NCBI RefSeq assembly: GCF_007655005.1
Contig: NZ_SZVW01000024.1
Location: 93,449 to 157,448 of the forward strand
Direction of reading: 5' to 3'
Length of the DNA stretch: 64,000 nucleotides
Source: Streptomyces tibetensis
GTDB lineage: Bacteria > Actinomycetota > Actinomycetes > Streptomycetales > Streptomycetaceae
Positions 26,087 through 34,317 of the stretch are shown here, one piece after another. Positions within the stretch are counted from its first letter, which is position 1. Every line of letters begins with the position of its first letter. A program made the position numbers and the translations under genes. The notes under the pieces are model-generated. The model had not been told where the DNA came from. It did no database searches and saw nothing but the letters and a program-made list of their open reading frames with translations.

Positions 26087-26953
26087 ATGCGTATCCGAGC
26101 CACCGTGGCCGCCGTCACCGGCGCCCTGGCCCTCTCCGCCCTTGCCATGCCGGCCGCGCAGGCGGACAACCAGACGCCGAACCTGGCGTCGCTGGTCCCG
26201 TCCACCTCGAAGGCCACGCCGTTCACCGCCGCCGCTCCGGCGGACGAGTCGCTGGGCGACACCAAGATCACCGGTGTGACCGTCAACGGCGGCAAGAACA
26301 TCGTGGTCGGCACGACCGTCAAGAAGTCCTTCACCGTCTCCGTGACGGCCACCGACCCGGAAGGCGTCCAGGACGCCTTCGCGATGCTGTGGCACGGCCC
26401 GGACACCGAGAGCGCCGACGGCGCGATCGTGCCGGAGAGCCTGGACGACGAGCAGGTCGGCACCTGCACCCACTCCAGCGCGACCACCGCCACCTGCAAG
26501 GTCACGCTGATCGCCGACCCGAACGAGAACGTCTACAGCAACATCCTGGCCGGCACCTGGAAGGTGTGGGCCGCTGCCACCGGTAACGACGGCGACTACG
26601 TGATCCGCGAGGCCTACAAGACGGCCAAGGTCCAGCGGGCCTCCAAGCTGACGGTCAACGCCTCGCCGGAGCCGGTGAAGAAGGGCAAGACCATCACGGT
26701 CACCGGCAAGCTGTCCCGTGCCAACTGGGAGGACAACAAGTACCACGGTTACACCGGCCAGTCGGTGAAGCTGCAGTTCCGCAAGAAGGGCAGCGACACC
26801 TACACCACCGTCAAGACCATCAAGTCCAACAGCACGGGCGAGCTGAAGAGCACCGTCACCGCCTCGGCGGACGGCTACTTCCGCTACTCCTTCGCGGGCA
26901 CCACGACCACCCCGGCGATCAACGCCGCGGGTGACTTCGTCGACGTGCAGTAA
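26087..26953 (+). CDS. Secreted protein, tandem paralogue A
   Basis: A 288-residue protein with a Sec signal peptide (MRIRATVAAV, cleavage near MPAAQA-DN, residue 26). The mature protein is beta-rich: an N-terminal domain of about 150 residues with one likely disulphide (GTCTH/TATCK), then a conserved C-terminal domain of about 95 residues containing ASKLTVNASPEPVKKGKTIT, LSRANWEDNKYHGYTGQSVK and LQFRKKGSDTYTTVKT. It lacks a membrane or cell-wall anchor. GGGGAA precedes the ATG at 26087. Similar Streptomyces proteins are sometimes called calcium-binding; I see no EF-hand. Gene 27160-28014 is a paralogue with the same signal peptide, C-terminal domain and upstream motif. Confidence 0.78.
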   Translation: MRIRATVAAVTGALALSALAMPAAQADNQTPNLASLVPSTSKATPFTAAAPADESLGDTKITGVTVNGGKNIVVGTTVKKSFTVSVTATDPEGVQDAFAMLWHGPDTESADGAIVPESLDDEQVGTCTHSSATTATCKVTLIADPNENVYSNILAGTWKVWAAATGNDGDYVIREAYKTAKVQRASKLTVNASPEPVKKGKTITVTGKLSRANWEDNKYHGYTGQSVKLQFRKKGSDTYTTVKTIKSNSTGELKSTVTASADGYFRYSFAGTTTTPAINAAGDFVDVQ

Positions 26954-26973
26954 CACCGCCCCAGCCACGACAC

Positions 26974-27004
26974 CGCCGGTCCCGGAGCCATGCCGGGGCC
27001 GGCG
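26974..27004. terminator. Hairpin terminator after secreted paralogue A
   Basis: Arms 26974-26985 and 26993-27004 pair over 12 bases with one G-T wobble around a 7-base loop. It sits 20 bases after the TAA of paralogue A and before the promoter of paralogue B, so the two genes are probably separate transcripts. Confidence 0.7.
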
Positions 27005-27104
27005 GCGCCGTTTCCACGCCGTGCATATGCCACGAGCGCGTCAAACGTTGCGGATGACACGGCAAAACCCGGTCCGCGCCTACAACCCCGCCCGGGGTTC
27101 GTGA

Positions 27105-27132
27105 ATCTGATCATCCGAGTCAGTCAGACTCC
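27105..27132 (+). promoter_or_regulatory. Shared upstream motif, copy 2 (secreted paralogue B)
   Basis: ATCTGATCATCCGAGTCAGT is followed by CAGACTCC. Dyad GAGTC (27117-27121) and GACTC (27127-27131) with a 5-base spacer. It is 28 bases before the GGGGAACACATG start region of paralogue B and matches copy 1. Confidence 0.6.
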
Positions 27133-27159
27133 TAGCTCACTTCTCCTCTTGGGGAACAC

Positions 27160-28014
27160 ATGCACATGCGAGCCACCGTGGCCGCCGTCTCCGGCGCCCT
27201 GGCCCTTTCCGCCCTCGTCGTTCCGGCCGCGCAGGCCGCCGACGCCCCGTCCGGCAAGCAGGCTTTCAGCTCTGCGTCGGCCGACGCGGGCACGGGCACC
27301 ACCGCTTCGACCCTCGACGTCACCTTCTCCGACGTGAAGGTCAACAGCGGCAAGAACATCGTCGTCGGCACCACCAACGTGGTGAGCGTGCCGGTCACCT
27401 ACACCGTGACCCACGCCGCCGACCTCGACACCGGCTCCGACAACTTCGCCACCGGTCCGCTGATCTACCACGGCTCCTCGCTCGACGCCGCGGACAACCT
27501 CTTCATCAGCGACGACCCGGCCACCTGCACCGCCGCCTCCTCGACGGTCCTCAACTGCAAGGGCGTCATCAGCCTCCGCCCGGCCGACGGCGACCTGTAC
27601 AACTCCGACGCCGGCACCTGGGGCGCCGGTGCCCTCGCCGTCACCAGCGACGACGAGGAGAAGATGCAGGGCGGCCTCGGCACCACCAAGGTGCAGCGCT
27701 ACTCCAAGCTGACCGTCAACGCCGGCCCCGAGCCCGTCACCAAGGGCAAGACCATCACGTCCACCGGCAAGCTGTCCCGCGCCAACTGGGAGGACAACGC
27801 CTACCACGGCTACACGGGCCAGCCGGTCAAGCTCCAGTTCCGCAAGGCGGGCAGCAGCACGTACACCACCGTCAAGACGGTGACCTCCGACCAGTACGGC
27901 AACGTGAAGGCCACCGCCACCGCCGCCTACGACGGCTACTGGCGCTTCAGCTTCGCCGGCACGACGACCACCCCGGCCGTCAACGCCACGGGCGACTACG
28001 TCGACGTGAAGTAG
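27160..28014 (+). CDS. Secreted protein, tandem paralogue B
   Basis: A 284-residue secreted protein. Residues 1-27 are nearly identical to the signal peptide of paralogue A (RATVAAVSGALALSALVVPA). The N-terminal mature domain is diverged, with one probable disulphide (ATCTA/LNCKG). The C-terminal domain is close to A: YSKLTVNAGPEPVTKGKTIT and LSRANWEDNAYHGYTGQPVK. No anchor sequence. GGGGAA precedes the ATG at 27160; a second ATG lies two codons on. High identity of both ends with a diverged middle suggests duplication followed by selection on the exposed part. Function unknown. Confidence 0.78.
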   Translation: MHMRATVAAVSGALALSALVVPAAQAADAPSGKQAFSSASADAGTGTTASTLDVTFSDVKVNSGKNIVVGTTNVVSVPVTYTVTHAADLDTGSDNFATGPLIYHGSSLDAADNLFISDDPATCTAASSTVLNCKGVISLRPADGDLYNSDAGTWGAGALAVTSDDEEKMQGGLGTTKVQRYSKLTVNAGPEPVTKGKTITSTGKLSRANWEDNAYHGYTGQPVKLQFRKAGSSTYTTVKTVTSDQYGNVKATATAAYDGYWRFSFAGTTTTPAVNATGDYVDVK

Positions 28015-28017
28015 CAG

Positions 28018-28055
28018 CGCCCCGTCAGGGGCGCGGGGAACTGCGCGACCAGCCG
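28018..28055. repeat. REP-like element with bidirectional hairpin
   Basis: CGCCCC (28018-28023), loop GTCA, GGGGCG (28028-28033), followed by CGGGGAACTGCGCGACCAGCC. This sequence type is common between Streptomyces genes. It separates the convergent secreted gene and P-type ATPase, and the ATPase reads into it: its last nine codons and TGA (28025-28027) are element sequence. A second copy is at 37597-37682. Confidence 0.75.
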
Positions 28056-30490
28056 AGACGGCGCCGCAGCGCACCTCGAACCCCGCCCCCTCGGTGCTGT
28101 GCGGGAATGCGGCGGTCCACCCACCTCCACAGGAGTTCCAGGGCGGCCGCCGCCACTGCCGCGATGCCGACCGCGATCCACGGCATCGTCATCCCGACCA
28201 GCTTCAGCGCGAAGAAGTGCTGCAGCCACGGCACGACCAGCACCAGCAGGAACGCCCCGGCCATGGACGCGACGAGGGCGACACGCCACCAGGTGTAGGG
28301 CCGGGCGATGATCGCCAGCACCCACATCGAGATGAGGAACAGCGTGAGCGTCGCCGCGCTGGTCTCCGCGTCCAGCGCCCCCGGCCCCGTGTAGTGCTCC
28401 CGGGCGAGCAGATACGTCGCGAAGGTCGCCACCGCCGCCACGACCCCGCCCGGGATCGCGTACCGCATGACCCGCCGCACGAAGTTCGGCTTCGCCCGCT
28501 CCTTGTTGGGCGCGAGCGCCAGGAAGAACGCCGGGATGCCGATGGTCAGCGTCGACAGCAGGGTCAGGTGGCGCGGCAGGAACGGGTACTCCACCTGGGA
28601 GCACACCACCAGCACGGCCAGCAGCACCGAGTACACCGTCTTGACGAGGAACAGCGTCGCCACCCGCGTGATGTTGCCGATGACCCGGCGCCCCTCGGCC
28701 ACCACCGACGGCAGCGTCGCGAAGCTGTTGTTCAGCAGCACGATCTGCGCGACCGCCCGGGTCGCCTCCGAGCCGGAGCCCATCGCCACGCCGATGTCGG
28801 CGTCCTTCAGGGCGAGCACGTCGTTCACCCCGTCGCCCGTCATCGCGACCGTGTGCCCGCGGGACTGCAACGCGCCCACCATGGTCCGCTTCTGCTGCGG
28901 GGTGACCCGCCCGAACACCGTCCCGCCGTCGAGGGCGTCGGCCATCCCCTCCTGCTCGGCGGGCAGCCTCCGCGCGTCCAGGGTGCTGCCCGACAACCCG
29001 AGTTTGGCGGCGACCGCGCCGACCGACACCGCGTTGTCGCCGGAGATGACCTTGGCCCTGACGTTCTGCTCGGAGAAGTAGCGCAGGGTGTCGGCGGCGT
29101 CCGGCCGCAGCCGCTGCTCCAGCACGACCAGGGCGACGGGCTTCGCGCCCTTCGCCACCTCGGGATCCTCCAGGTCGCGTGCGACCCGGGCGAACAGCAG
29201 CACCCTGAGGCCCTGCTCGTTCAGCCGCCCGGTCTCGGCCAGGGCCGGATCGTCCTCCGCCAGCAGCACGTCGGGCGCGCCCAGCAGCCACCGGCCGGAC
29301 CGCCCGTCGCCCTCGTCGAACGCGGCGCCGCTGTACTGGCGGGCGGAGGAGAACGGCAGGGCCTCGGTGCAGCGCCAGCCCTCCACGGCCGGGTAGGCGT
29401 CGATGATCGCCTTCAGGGAGGCGTTCGGCCGCGGGTCCGACGCGCCGAGCGCGCCGAGCACCTTCCGTACGTACGTCTCGTCGGCGCCCTGGAGCGGACG
29501 CAGCTCGGTGACGTCCATGCCGCCCTCGGTGAGGGTGCCGGTCTTGTCGAGGCAGACCGTGTCGACCCGGGCCAGCCCCTCGATCGCGGGCAGCTCCTGC
29601 ACCAGGCACTGCTTGCGGCCGAGCCGGACCACGCCGATGGCGAAGGCGACCGAGGTGAGCAGCACGAGGCCCTCGGGGACCATCGGGACGATGCCGCCGA
29701 CCGTGCGGGCGACGGAGTCGTCGAAGGCGTTCTCCTTCACGACCAGCTGGCTGACGACCAGGCCGATCGCGGTCGGGACCATCATCCACGTGACGTACTT
29801 GAGGATCGTGGAGATGCCCGAGCGCAGCTCGGACTGGACGAGGGTGAAGCGGGAGGCCTCCTCGGCGAGCTGGGCGGCGTAGGCCTCACGGCCGACCTTC
29901 GTCGCCTGGAAGGCACCGCCGCCCGCCACCACGAAGCTGCCCGACATGACGTGGTCGCCGGGCTGTTTCACGACCGGGTCGGCCTCGCCCGTGAGCAGCG
30001 ACTCGTCGATCTCCAGGCCGTCCGCCTCGGCACAGACCCCGTCGACGACGACCTTGTCCCCGGGGCCGATCTCGATCAGGTCGTCCAGCACGATCTCGGA
30101 CGTGCCGACCTGCCCGGCCGTCCCGTCGCGGCGCACGGTGGGCCTGACCTCGCCGATCAGCGCGAGCGAGTCCAGCGTCTTCTTCGCCCGCCACTCCTGG
30201 ACGATCCCGATGCCGGTGTTCGCGAGGATCACGAACCCGAACAGGCTGTCCTGGATCGGCGCGACCACCAGCATGATCAGCCACAGCACGCCGATGATCG
30301 CGTTGAAGCGGGTGAAGACGTTGGCCCGGACGATGTCGGCGGTGGACCGGCCGCTGCGCACCGGCACGTCGTTGACCTGTCCGCGCTGCACCCGTTCGGC
30401 GACCTGAGCACCGGTCAGGCCGGTCTCGCGGGAGGTGACCGTCGCCGGCCGCGCGGAGTCGGGCCGGGCACCCGCGTCGAGATGCGTCAT
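28025..30490 (-). CDS. CtpE-type P-type cation ATPase
   Basis: An 821-residue P-type ATPase with the full set of motifs. The actuator TGEADP is near residue 167, PEGLVLLTS sits in the transmembrane ion-site helix, DKTGTLTEGG (phosphorylated Asp) is near 311 and GDGVNDVLALKDADIGVAMG near 553. About ten membrane helices are present, six of them after the hinge. The PEGL signature and overall order match mycobacterial CtpE, a calcium importer, so calcium is the best guess for the ion. The ATG at 30490 is taken; MTHLDAGARPDS is an unremarkable hydrophilic start. The last nine residues come from the REP-like element and are likely dispensable. Confidence 0.88.
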   Translation of the reverse strand: MTHLDAGARPDSARPATVTSRETGLTGAQVAERVQRGQVNDVPVRSGRSTADIVRANVFTRFNAIIGVLWLIMLVVAPIQDSLFGFVILANTGIGIVQEWRAKKTLDSLALIGEVRPTVRRDGTAGQVGTSEIVLDDLIEIGPGDKVVVDGVCAEADGLEIDESLLTGEADPVVKQPGDHVMSGSFVVAGGGAFQATKVGREAYAAQLAEEASRFTLVQSELRSGISTILKYVTWMMVPTAIGLVVSQLVVKENAFDDSVARTVGGIVPMVPEGLVLLTSVAFAIGVVRLGRKQCLVQELPAIEGLARVDTVCLDKTGTLTEGGMDVTELRPLQGADETYVRKVLGALGASDPRPNASLKAIIDAYPAVEGWRCTEALPFSSARQYSGAAFDEGDGRSGRWLLGAPDVLLAEDDPALAETGRLNEQGLRVLLFARVARDLEDPEVAKGAKPVALVVLEQRLRPDAADTLRYFSEQNVRAKVISGDNAVSVGAVAAKLGLSGSTLDARRLPAEQEGMADALDGGTVFGRVTPQQKRTMVGALQSRGHTVAMTGDGVNDVLALKDADIGVAMGSGSEATRAVAQIVLLNNSFATLPSVVAEGRRVIGNITRVATLFLVKTVYSVLLAVLVVCSQVEYPFLPRHLTLLSTLTIGIPAFFLALAPNKERAKPNFVRRVMRYAIPGGVVAAVATFATYLLAREHYTGPGALDAETSAATLTLFLISMWVLAIIARPYTWWRVALVASMAGAFLLVLVVPWLQHFFALKLVGMTMPWIAVGIAAVAAAALELLWRWVDRRIPAQHRGGGVRGALRRRLGWSRSSPRP

Positions 30491-30623
30491 GCATTCGACG
30501 GTACGTGCGGTTTTGCCGCTTCACCCGCTGAATGTGGTGAAGATCCGACCTGGGAAGGACGGACTCCGTGCCGTGGTCGTACGGCAGTTGTACACCGCCG
30601 GACCACGGTGCCACGCCCCGGTG

Positions 30624-31505
30624 TCAGCCCGCCCGGCGGGCGGTGAACAGCAGGTACTCCCACTCCAGGACCGTCCCGCCGGGGCCGGGGCCGGGGCCGG
30701 GGCCGGGGCCGGGGCCGGGGCCCGTGCCCAGGTCGGCGTCGCGGGCGAGGTCGACGAGTGCGGCGTCCAGGGCGGCGGTGCGCTCGGGGTCGTCGGCGAT
30801 GAGCTTGTAGACGGTGATCGTCGGTCCGTAGCGCTCCTTGAAGTAGTCGCGGAACGCCTCGGGCGTCTCGAAGCGGTCGACGCGGACCGTGCGGCGCTCG
30901 GCGCGGACATCCGTGACCCGGTCGCCGAGGAGGGCGCGGACGTGGTCCTCGTCCCCCCACAGCGGGGGCGGCTGGGCCCCGGGCGGTGGCGGGGGCGCGT
31001 ACGGCTTCATCACGGCGAACATCCGGCCGATGAAGCCCTGGGGCGTCCAGCTCAGCAGCCCGATGGTGCCGCCGGGACGGCAGACCCGGACGAGTTCGCC
31101 GGCGGCCTGCCGGTGGTGCGGGGCGAACATGACGCCGACGCAGGACAGCACGGTGTCGAACTCCGCGTCGCCGAACGGCAGCGCCTCGGCGTCGGCCTCC
31201 TGCCAGGTGAGCCGCGCCCCCTGCTTCTCGGCCGCCCGCCGGCCGGCGTCGAACAGCTCCGGCGTCAGGTCGGAGGCCACCACGTCCGCACCGGCCAGGG
31301 CCGCCGGGATCGCGGCGTTGCCGGAGCCGGCGCCCACGTCCAGCACCCGCAGACCGGGGCGCACCCCGCACGCCTCGATCAGGACCGCTCCCAACTCGGG
31401 GATGACCTCGGCGGCCAGGGACGGGTAGTCGCCCTGGGCCCACATCGCCCGGTGCCTGGACTTCAGGGCACGGTCGGCCTCGGCCACGCTGTTCCGCGTC
31501 GTCAT
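30624..31505 (-). CDS. Class I SAM-dependent methyltransferase
   Basis: A 293-residue cytosolic methyltransferase. Motif I is VLDVGAGSGNAAI (near residue 58), motif II begins VVASDLTPELFDAG, then DAEALPFGDAEFDTVLSCVG and RVCRPGGTIGLLSW, the UbiE-like Methyltransf_11 order. GAGGAG lies 7 bases before the ATG at 31505, which is preferred over a GTG at 31520. Near the C-terminus a (Gly-Pro)n linker coded by a 6-bp GGGGCC repeat (30681-30722) precedes a final VLEWEYLLFTARRAG strand. Substrate unknown. Confidence 0.86.
   Translation of the reverse strand: MTTRNSVAEADRALKSRHRAMWAQGDYPSLAAEVIPELGAVLIEACGVRPGLRVLDVGAGSGNAAIPAALAGADVVASDLTPELFDAGRRAAEKQGARLTWQEADAEALPFGDAEFDTVLSCVGVMFAPHHRQAAGELVRVCRPGGTIGLLSWTPQGFIGRMFAVMKPYAPPPPPGAQPPPLWGDEDHVRALLGDRVTDVRAERRTVRVDRFETPEAFRDYFKERYGPTITVYKLIADDPERTAALDAALVDLARDADLGTGPGPGPGPGPGPGPGGTVLEWEYLLFTARRAG
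30681..30722. repeat. GGGGCC hexanucleotide repeat, seven units, coding
   Basis: Seven perfect GGGGCC units on the plus strand code for alternating Gly and Pro in the minus-strand methyltransferase. Slippage changes the linker by two residues per unit without a frameshift. Confidence 0.95.
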
Positions 31506-31638
31506 CACTGCGCTCCTCACCGGTCGGGCGGCGGTGCGCGCCGACGGTTTTCGAGCGTTTCGCCGCCTGATACGAGCGTAGGGAGGGGGCGGGGGCGTGT
31601 CTCGGCGGAGAGCGGACAGACCGGGGACAGACCGGGAC

Positions 31639-31914
31639 CTAGTCGGCCGAGGGTGTCGCCGTGCGGTCCTCGGCCGCCGCGCGCTTGATCGCGGCGTCGC
31701 GCTTGCGGACGTACCAGACCCCGATCAGTCCCAGCCCGCCACCGGCCAGGCAGGTCCACACCCACCAGGTGTGACCGTGATCGTCGAACCAGCCGTAGAA
31801 GGGGAGCTGGACGAGGAAGAGGACGAACCACAGGATGGTGCCGCCGGTGATGGTGGCGACCACGGGGCCCTCCAGGGGCTCCGGCGCCTCGTGTCTGGGG
31901 GTCCACTTCGCCAT
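31639..31914 (-). CDS. DUF2530 family membrane protein
   Basis: A 91-residue protein with two membrane helices (about residues 21-41 and 50-67) joined by FYGWFDDHGHTWWVW, the aromatic stretch typical of the actinobacterial DUF2530 family, and a basic cytoplasmic tail. It is divergent from the purine permease across 117 bases. Function unknown. Confidence 0.8.
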   Translation of the reverse strand: MAKWTPRHEAPEPLEGPVVATITGGTILWFVLFLVQLPFYGWFDDHGHTWWVWTCLAGGGLGLIGVWYVRKRDAAIKRAAAEDRTATPSAD

Positions 31915-32031
31915 GGGGACAGCTTACGAGGCGATCAGGTCTACGCGCGGAGATGGCCGATCAGGGTTTTATATGTTCATACTGAAACGGTTTATGTCTG
32001 ACCACTTCTCTTCGTAGGAAACACCAAACAC

Positions 32032-33483
32032 ATGTCCTCCTCGGCTCCTGCCAAGGTCCCCGCCCCTGAACAGCCGGGAGCCGGGCGCACGTACGGCGCA
32101 CTCGACCGCTTCTTTCGGATCTCCGAGCGGGGCAGCACCGTGCCCCGCGAGGTCCGGGGCGGTCTCGCCACCTTCTTCGCGATGGCCTACATCATCGTGC
32201 TGAACCCGATCATCCTCGGCAGCGCCAAGGACATGTACGGTCACCAGCTCGACAACGGGCAGCTGGTCACCGCGACGGCCCTCACCGCCGCGCTCACCAC
32301 CCTCCTCATGGGCGTCATCGGCAATGTCCCGATCGCGCTGGCCGCCGGTCTCGGCGTGAACTCCGTCGTCGCCCTCCAGCTCGCCCCGCGCATGTCCTGG
32401 CCGGACGCGATGGGCATGGTGGTCCTCGCCGGGTTCGTGGTCATGCTGCTGGTGGCCACGGGGCTGCGCGAGCGCGTCATGAACGCCGTGCCGTACGGGC
32501 TGCGCAAGGCCATCTCCATCGGTATCGGCCTGTTCATCATGCTGATCGGGCTCGTCGACGCGGGCTTCGTCTCGCGGATCCCGGACGCCGCCCAGACCAC
32601 CGTCCCGCTCCAGCTGGGCGGCGACGGTCACCTGAACGGCTGGCCGGTCCTCGTCTTCGTGCTCGGCGTCCTGCTGACCCTCGCGCTGATCGTGCGCAAG
32701 GTCTCCGGCGCGATCCTGATCTCCATCGTCGCCATGACGGTCCTGGCGGTCGTCATCAACGCGGTGGCCAAGGTGCCGAGCTGGGGCCTGACCACGCCCA
32801 AGTGGCCCGGCAACCCGGTCGCGAGCCCCGACTTCGGGCTGATCGGGCAGGTCAGCCTGTTCGGCGGCTTCGGCAAGGTCGGCATGCTGACCGGCGTGCT
32901 CTTCGTCTTCACCGTGCTGCTGTCGTGCTTCTTCGACGCGATGGGCACGATCATGGGCGTCTCCGACGAGGCGAAGCTGACCGACGGCGAGGGGCAGATG
33001 CCCGGCATCAACCGGGTGCTGTTCGTCGACGGCCTCGCGGTCGCCGCCGGCGGCGCCAGCTCCTCCTCCGCGACGACCGCGTTCGTCGAGTCCACGGCGG
33101 GTGTCGGCGAGGGGGCCCGGACCGGGCTCGCGAACGTCGTCACCGGCGGTCTCTTCGCCGTCGCCCTCTTCCTGACGCCGGTCGCCACGATGGTCCCGTC
33201 CCAGGCGGCCACGCCCGCCCTGGTCGCGGTCGGCTTCCTGATCCTGGCCGGATCGGTGAAGGAGATCGACTGGGCGGACTACACCATCGCCGTCCCGGCC
33301 TTCGTGACGATGCTGATGATGCCGTTCACCTACTCGATCACCAACGGCATCGGCATGGGCTTCATCACCTTCGCGGTGCTGCGCCTGGCCGCCGGGCGGG
33401 GCCGGGAGGTGCCCCCGGCGATGTACGCGGTGGCGGCGGTGTTCGCGTTCTACTACCTGATGCCGGCGCTGGGTCTGACCTGA
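32032..33483 (+). CDS. NCS2 family purine permease (AzgA/PbuG type)
   Basis: A 483-residue polytopic transporter. The N-terminal half-helix motif GLATFFAMAYIIVLNPIILG and ANVV/GLGVNSVVAL belong to the AzgA-like branch of NCS2, which imports hypoxanthine, guanine or adenine with protons. DAMGTIMGVSDEAKL and SSSATTAFVESTAGVGEGAR hold the acidic and polar residues of the substrate site. Length and about 12-14 helices are normal. The region before it (31970-32030) is unusually AT-rich for this genome and contains AAACGGTTT, possibly an operator. Its last 31 bases overlap the convergent RHH gene. Confidence 0.88.
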   Translation: MSSSAPAKVPAPEQPGAGRTYGALDRFFRISERGSTVPREVRGGLATFFAMAYIIVLNPIILGSAKDMYGHQLDNGQLVTATALTAALTTLLMGVIGNVPIALAAGLGVNSVVALQLAPRMSWPDAMGMVVLAGFVVMLLVATGLRERVMNAVPYGLRKAISIGIGLFIMLIGLVDAGFVSRIPDAAQTTVPLQLGGDGHLNGWPVLVFVLGVLLTLALIVRKVSGAILISIVAMTVLAVVINAVAKVPSWGLTTPKWPGNPVASPDFGLIGQVSLFGGFGKVGMLTGVLFVFTVLLSCFFDAMGTIMGVSDEAKLTDGEGQMPGINRVLFVDGLAVAAGGASSSSATTAFVESTAGVGEGARTGLANVVTGGLFAVALFLTPVATMVPSQAATPALVAVGFLILAGSVKEIDWADYTIAVPAFVTMLMMPFTYSITNGIGMGFITFAVLRLAAGRGREVPPAMYAVAAVFAFYYLMPALGLT

Positions 33484-33704
33484 TCCTCGTCGCCGGAGTC
33501 GGGGGCGCCGGGGGAGTCGGGGGCGCCGTAGAACCGCTCCGTCTCCTCGACGGCGGCCTGGAAGCGCTGGTCGAAGTCATCTCGAATGAGCGTCCGGACG
33601 ACATAGTCCTGGACGCTCATTCCCCTTTTCGCTGCGTGGTGCCTGAGCCGTTCGAGCAGGTCGTGGTCTATTCGCAGGCTGAGCACACTGGTCCCCATGA
33701 GCAT
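33453..33704 (-). CDS. Ribbon-helix-helix (CopG/Arc type) protein
   Basis: An 83-residue protein. Residues 5-45 form a ribbon-helix-helix: strand SVLSLRIDHD, helix LLERLRHHAAKRG, turn and helix SVQDYVVRTLIRDDF. An acidic Pro-rich tail follows. It is probably a DNA-binding dimer, either a local regulator or an orphan antitoxin; no toxin gene is adjacent. ATGs at 33704 and 33698 are both possible. It is convergent with and overlaps the purine permease by 31 bases. Confidence 0.72.
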   Translation of the reverse strand: MLMGTSVLSLRIDHDLLERLRHHAAKRGMSVQDYVVRTLIRDDFDQRFQAAVEETERFYGAPDSPGAPDSGDEDQVRPSAGIR

Positions 33705-33819
33705 GAGGGTCGCGGCACCGTTCGGTCCGGCGGGGCACGTTCCGCCGCCTTGTCACCCATATGAGTGATGTCACGGTTCAGTGGCGGGCGTCACGGACGA
33801 CTGGCGCGTTCCGGTTGGT

Positions 33820-33849
33820 CTTTAGCGAGAGTAATGAGTTACGCTAAAG
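33820..33849. promoter_or_regulatory. Inverted repeat before the MarR gene (probable operator)
   Basis: CTTTAGCG (33820-33827) and CGCTAAAG (33842-33849) are perfect 8-bp half sites separated by 14 bases, ending 3 bases before the MarR start codon. Position and symmetry fit autoregulation by a MarR dimer. Confidence 0.65.
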
Positions 33850-33852
33850 AAC

Positions 33853-34290
33853 ATGCCGGACCTCAACCATGGCGACGACGTAGCCGCCGTGAACTCCCTC
33901 CGATCCGCAGTGATGCGGCTGTCCCGTCGGCTCAAGCACCAGCGGGTCGACGAATCGCTCAGCCCCACCGAGATGTCGGTGCTCGGCACCCTCTCGCTGT
34001 GCGGCAGGGCCACACCGGGTGAGCTCGCCCGCAAGGAGCACGTCCAGCCGCCGTCGATGACCCGCATCGTGGCACTGCTGGAGGCCAAGGGGCTGGTCCG
34101 GCTGGAGCCGCACCCCGAGGACCGGCGCCAGAAGGTCGTCACACGCACCGAGCAGGCCGAGGCCATGCTCGCGGAGAGCCGCGCCAAGCGGAACGCGTTC
34201 CTGGCGACGCTGGTGGAGAACCTCGACGAGGACGAGTGGGCGAAACTCCGCGCCGCCGCCCCCGTACTGGAGAAGCTCGCGCATCTGTAA
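33853..34290 (+). CDS. MarR family transcriptional regulator
   Basis: A 145-residue winged-helix repressor. The recognition region is TPGELARKEHVQPPSMTRIV and the wing LVRLEPHPEDRRQKVV contains the conserved Asp-Arg pair. Flanking helices form the dimer. The start at 33853 follows the inverted repeat at once, and no ribosome binding site fits, so the message may be leaderless. It is 27 bases ahead of an MFS exporter on the same strand, the classic MarR-efflux pair; a small-molecule ligand likely relieves repression. Confidence 0.9.
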   Translation: MPDLNHGDDVAAVNSLRSAVMRLSRRLKHQRVDESLSPTEMSVLGTLSLCGRATPGELARKEHVQPPSMTRIVALLEAKGLVRLEPHPEDRRQKVVTRTEQAEAMLAESRAKRNAFLATLVENLDEDEWAKLRAAAPVLEKLAHL

Positions 34291-34317
34291 GAAGGCCGTT
34301 GCAAGGAGGCGACACAT

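Noticed and set aside
28094..30646. 850-codon plus-strand frame opposite the P-type ATPase
   Set aside because: Shadow frame of low complexity; all P-type motifs are on the minus strand.
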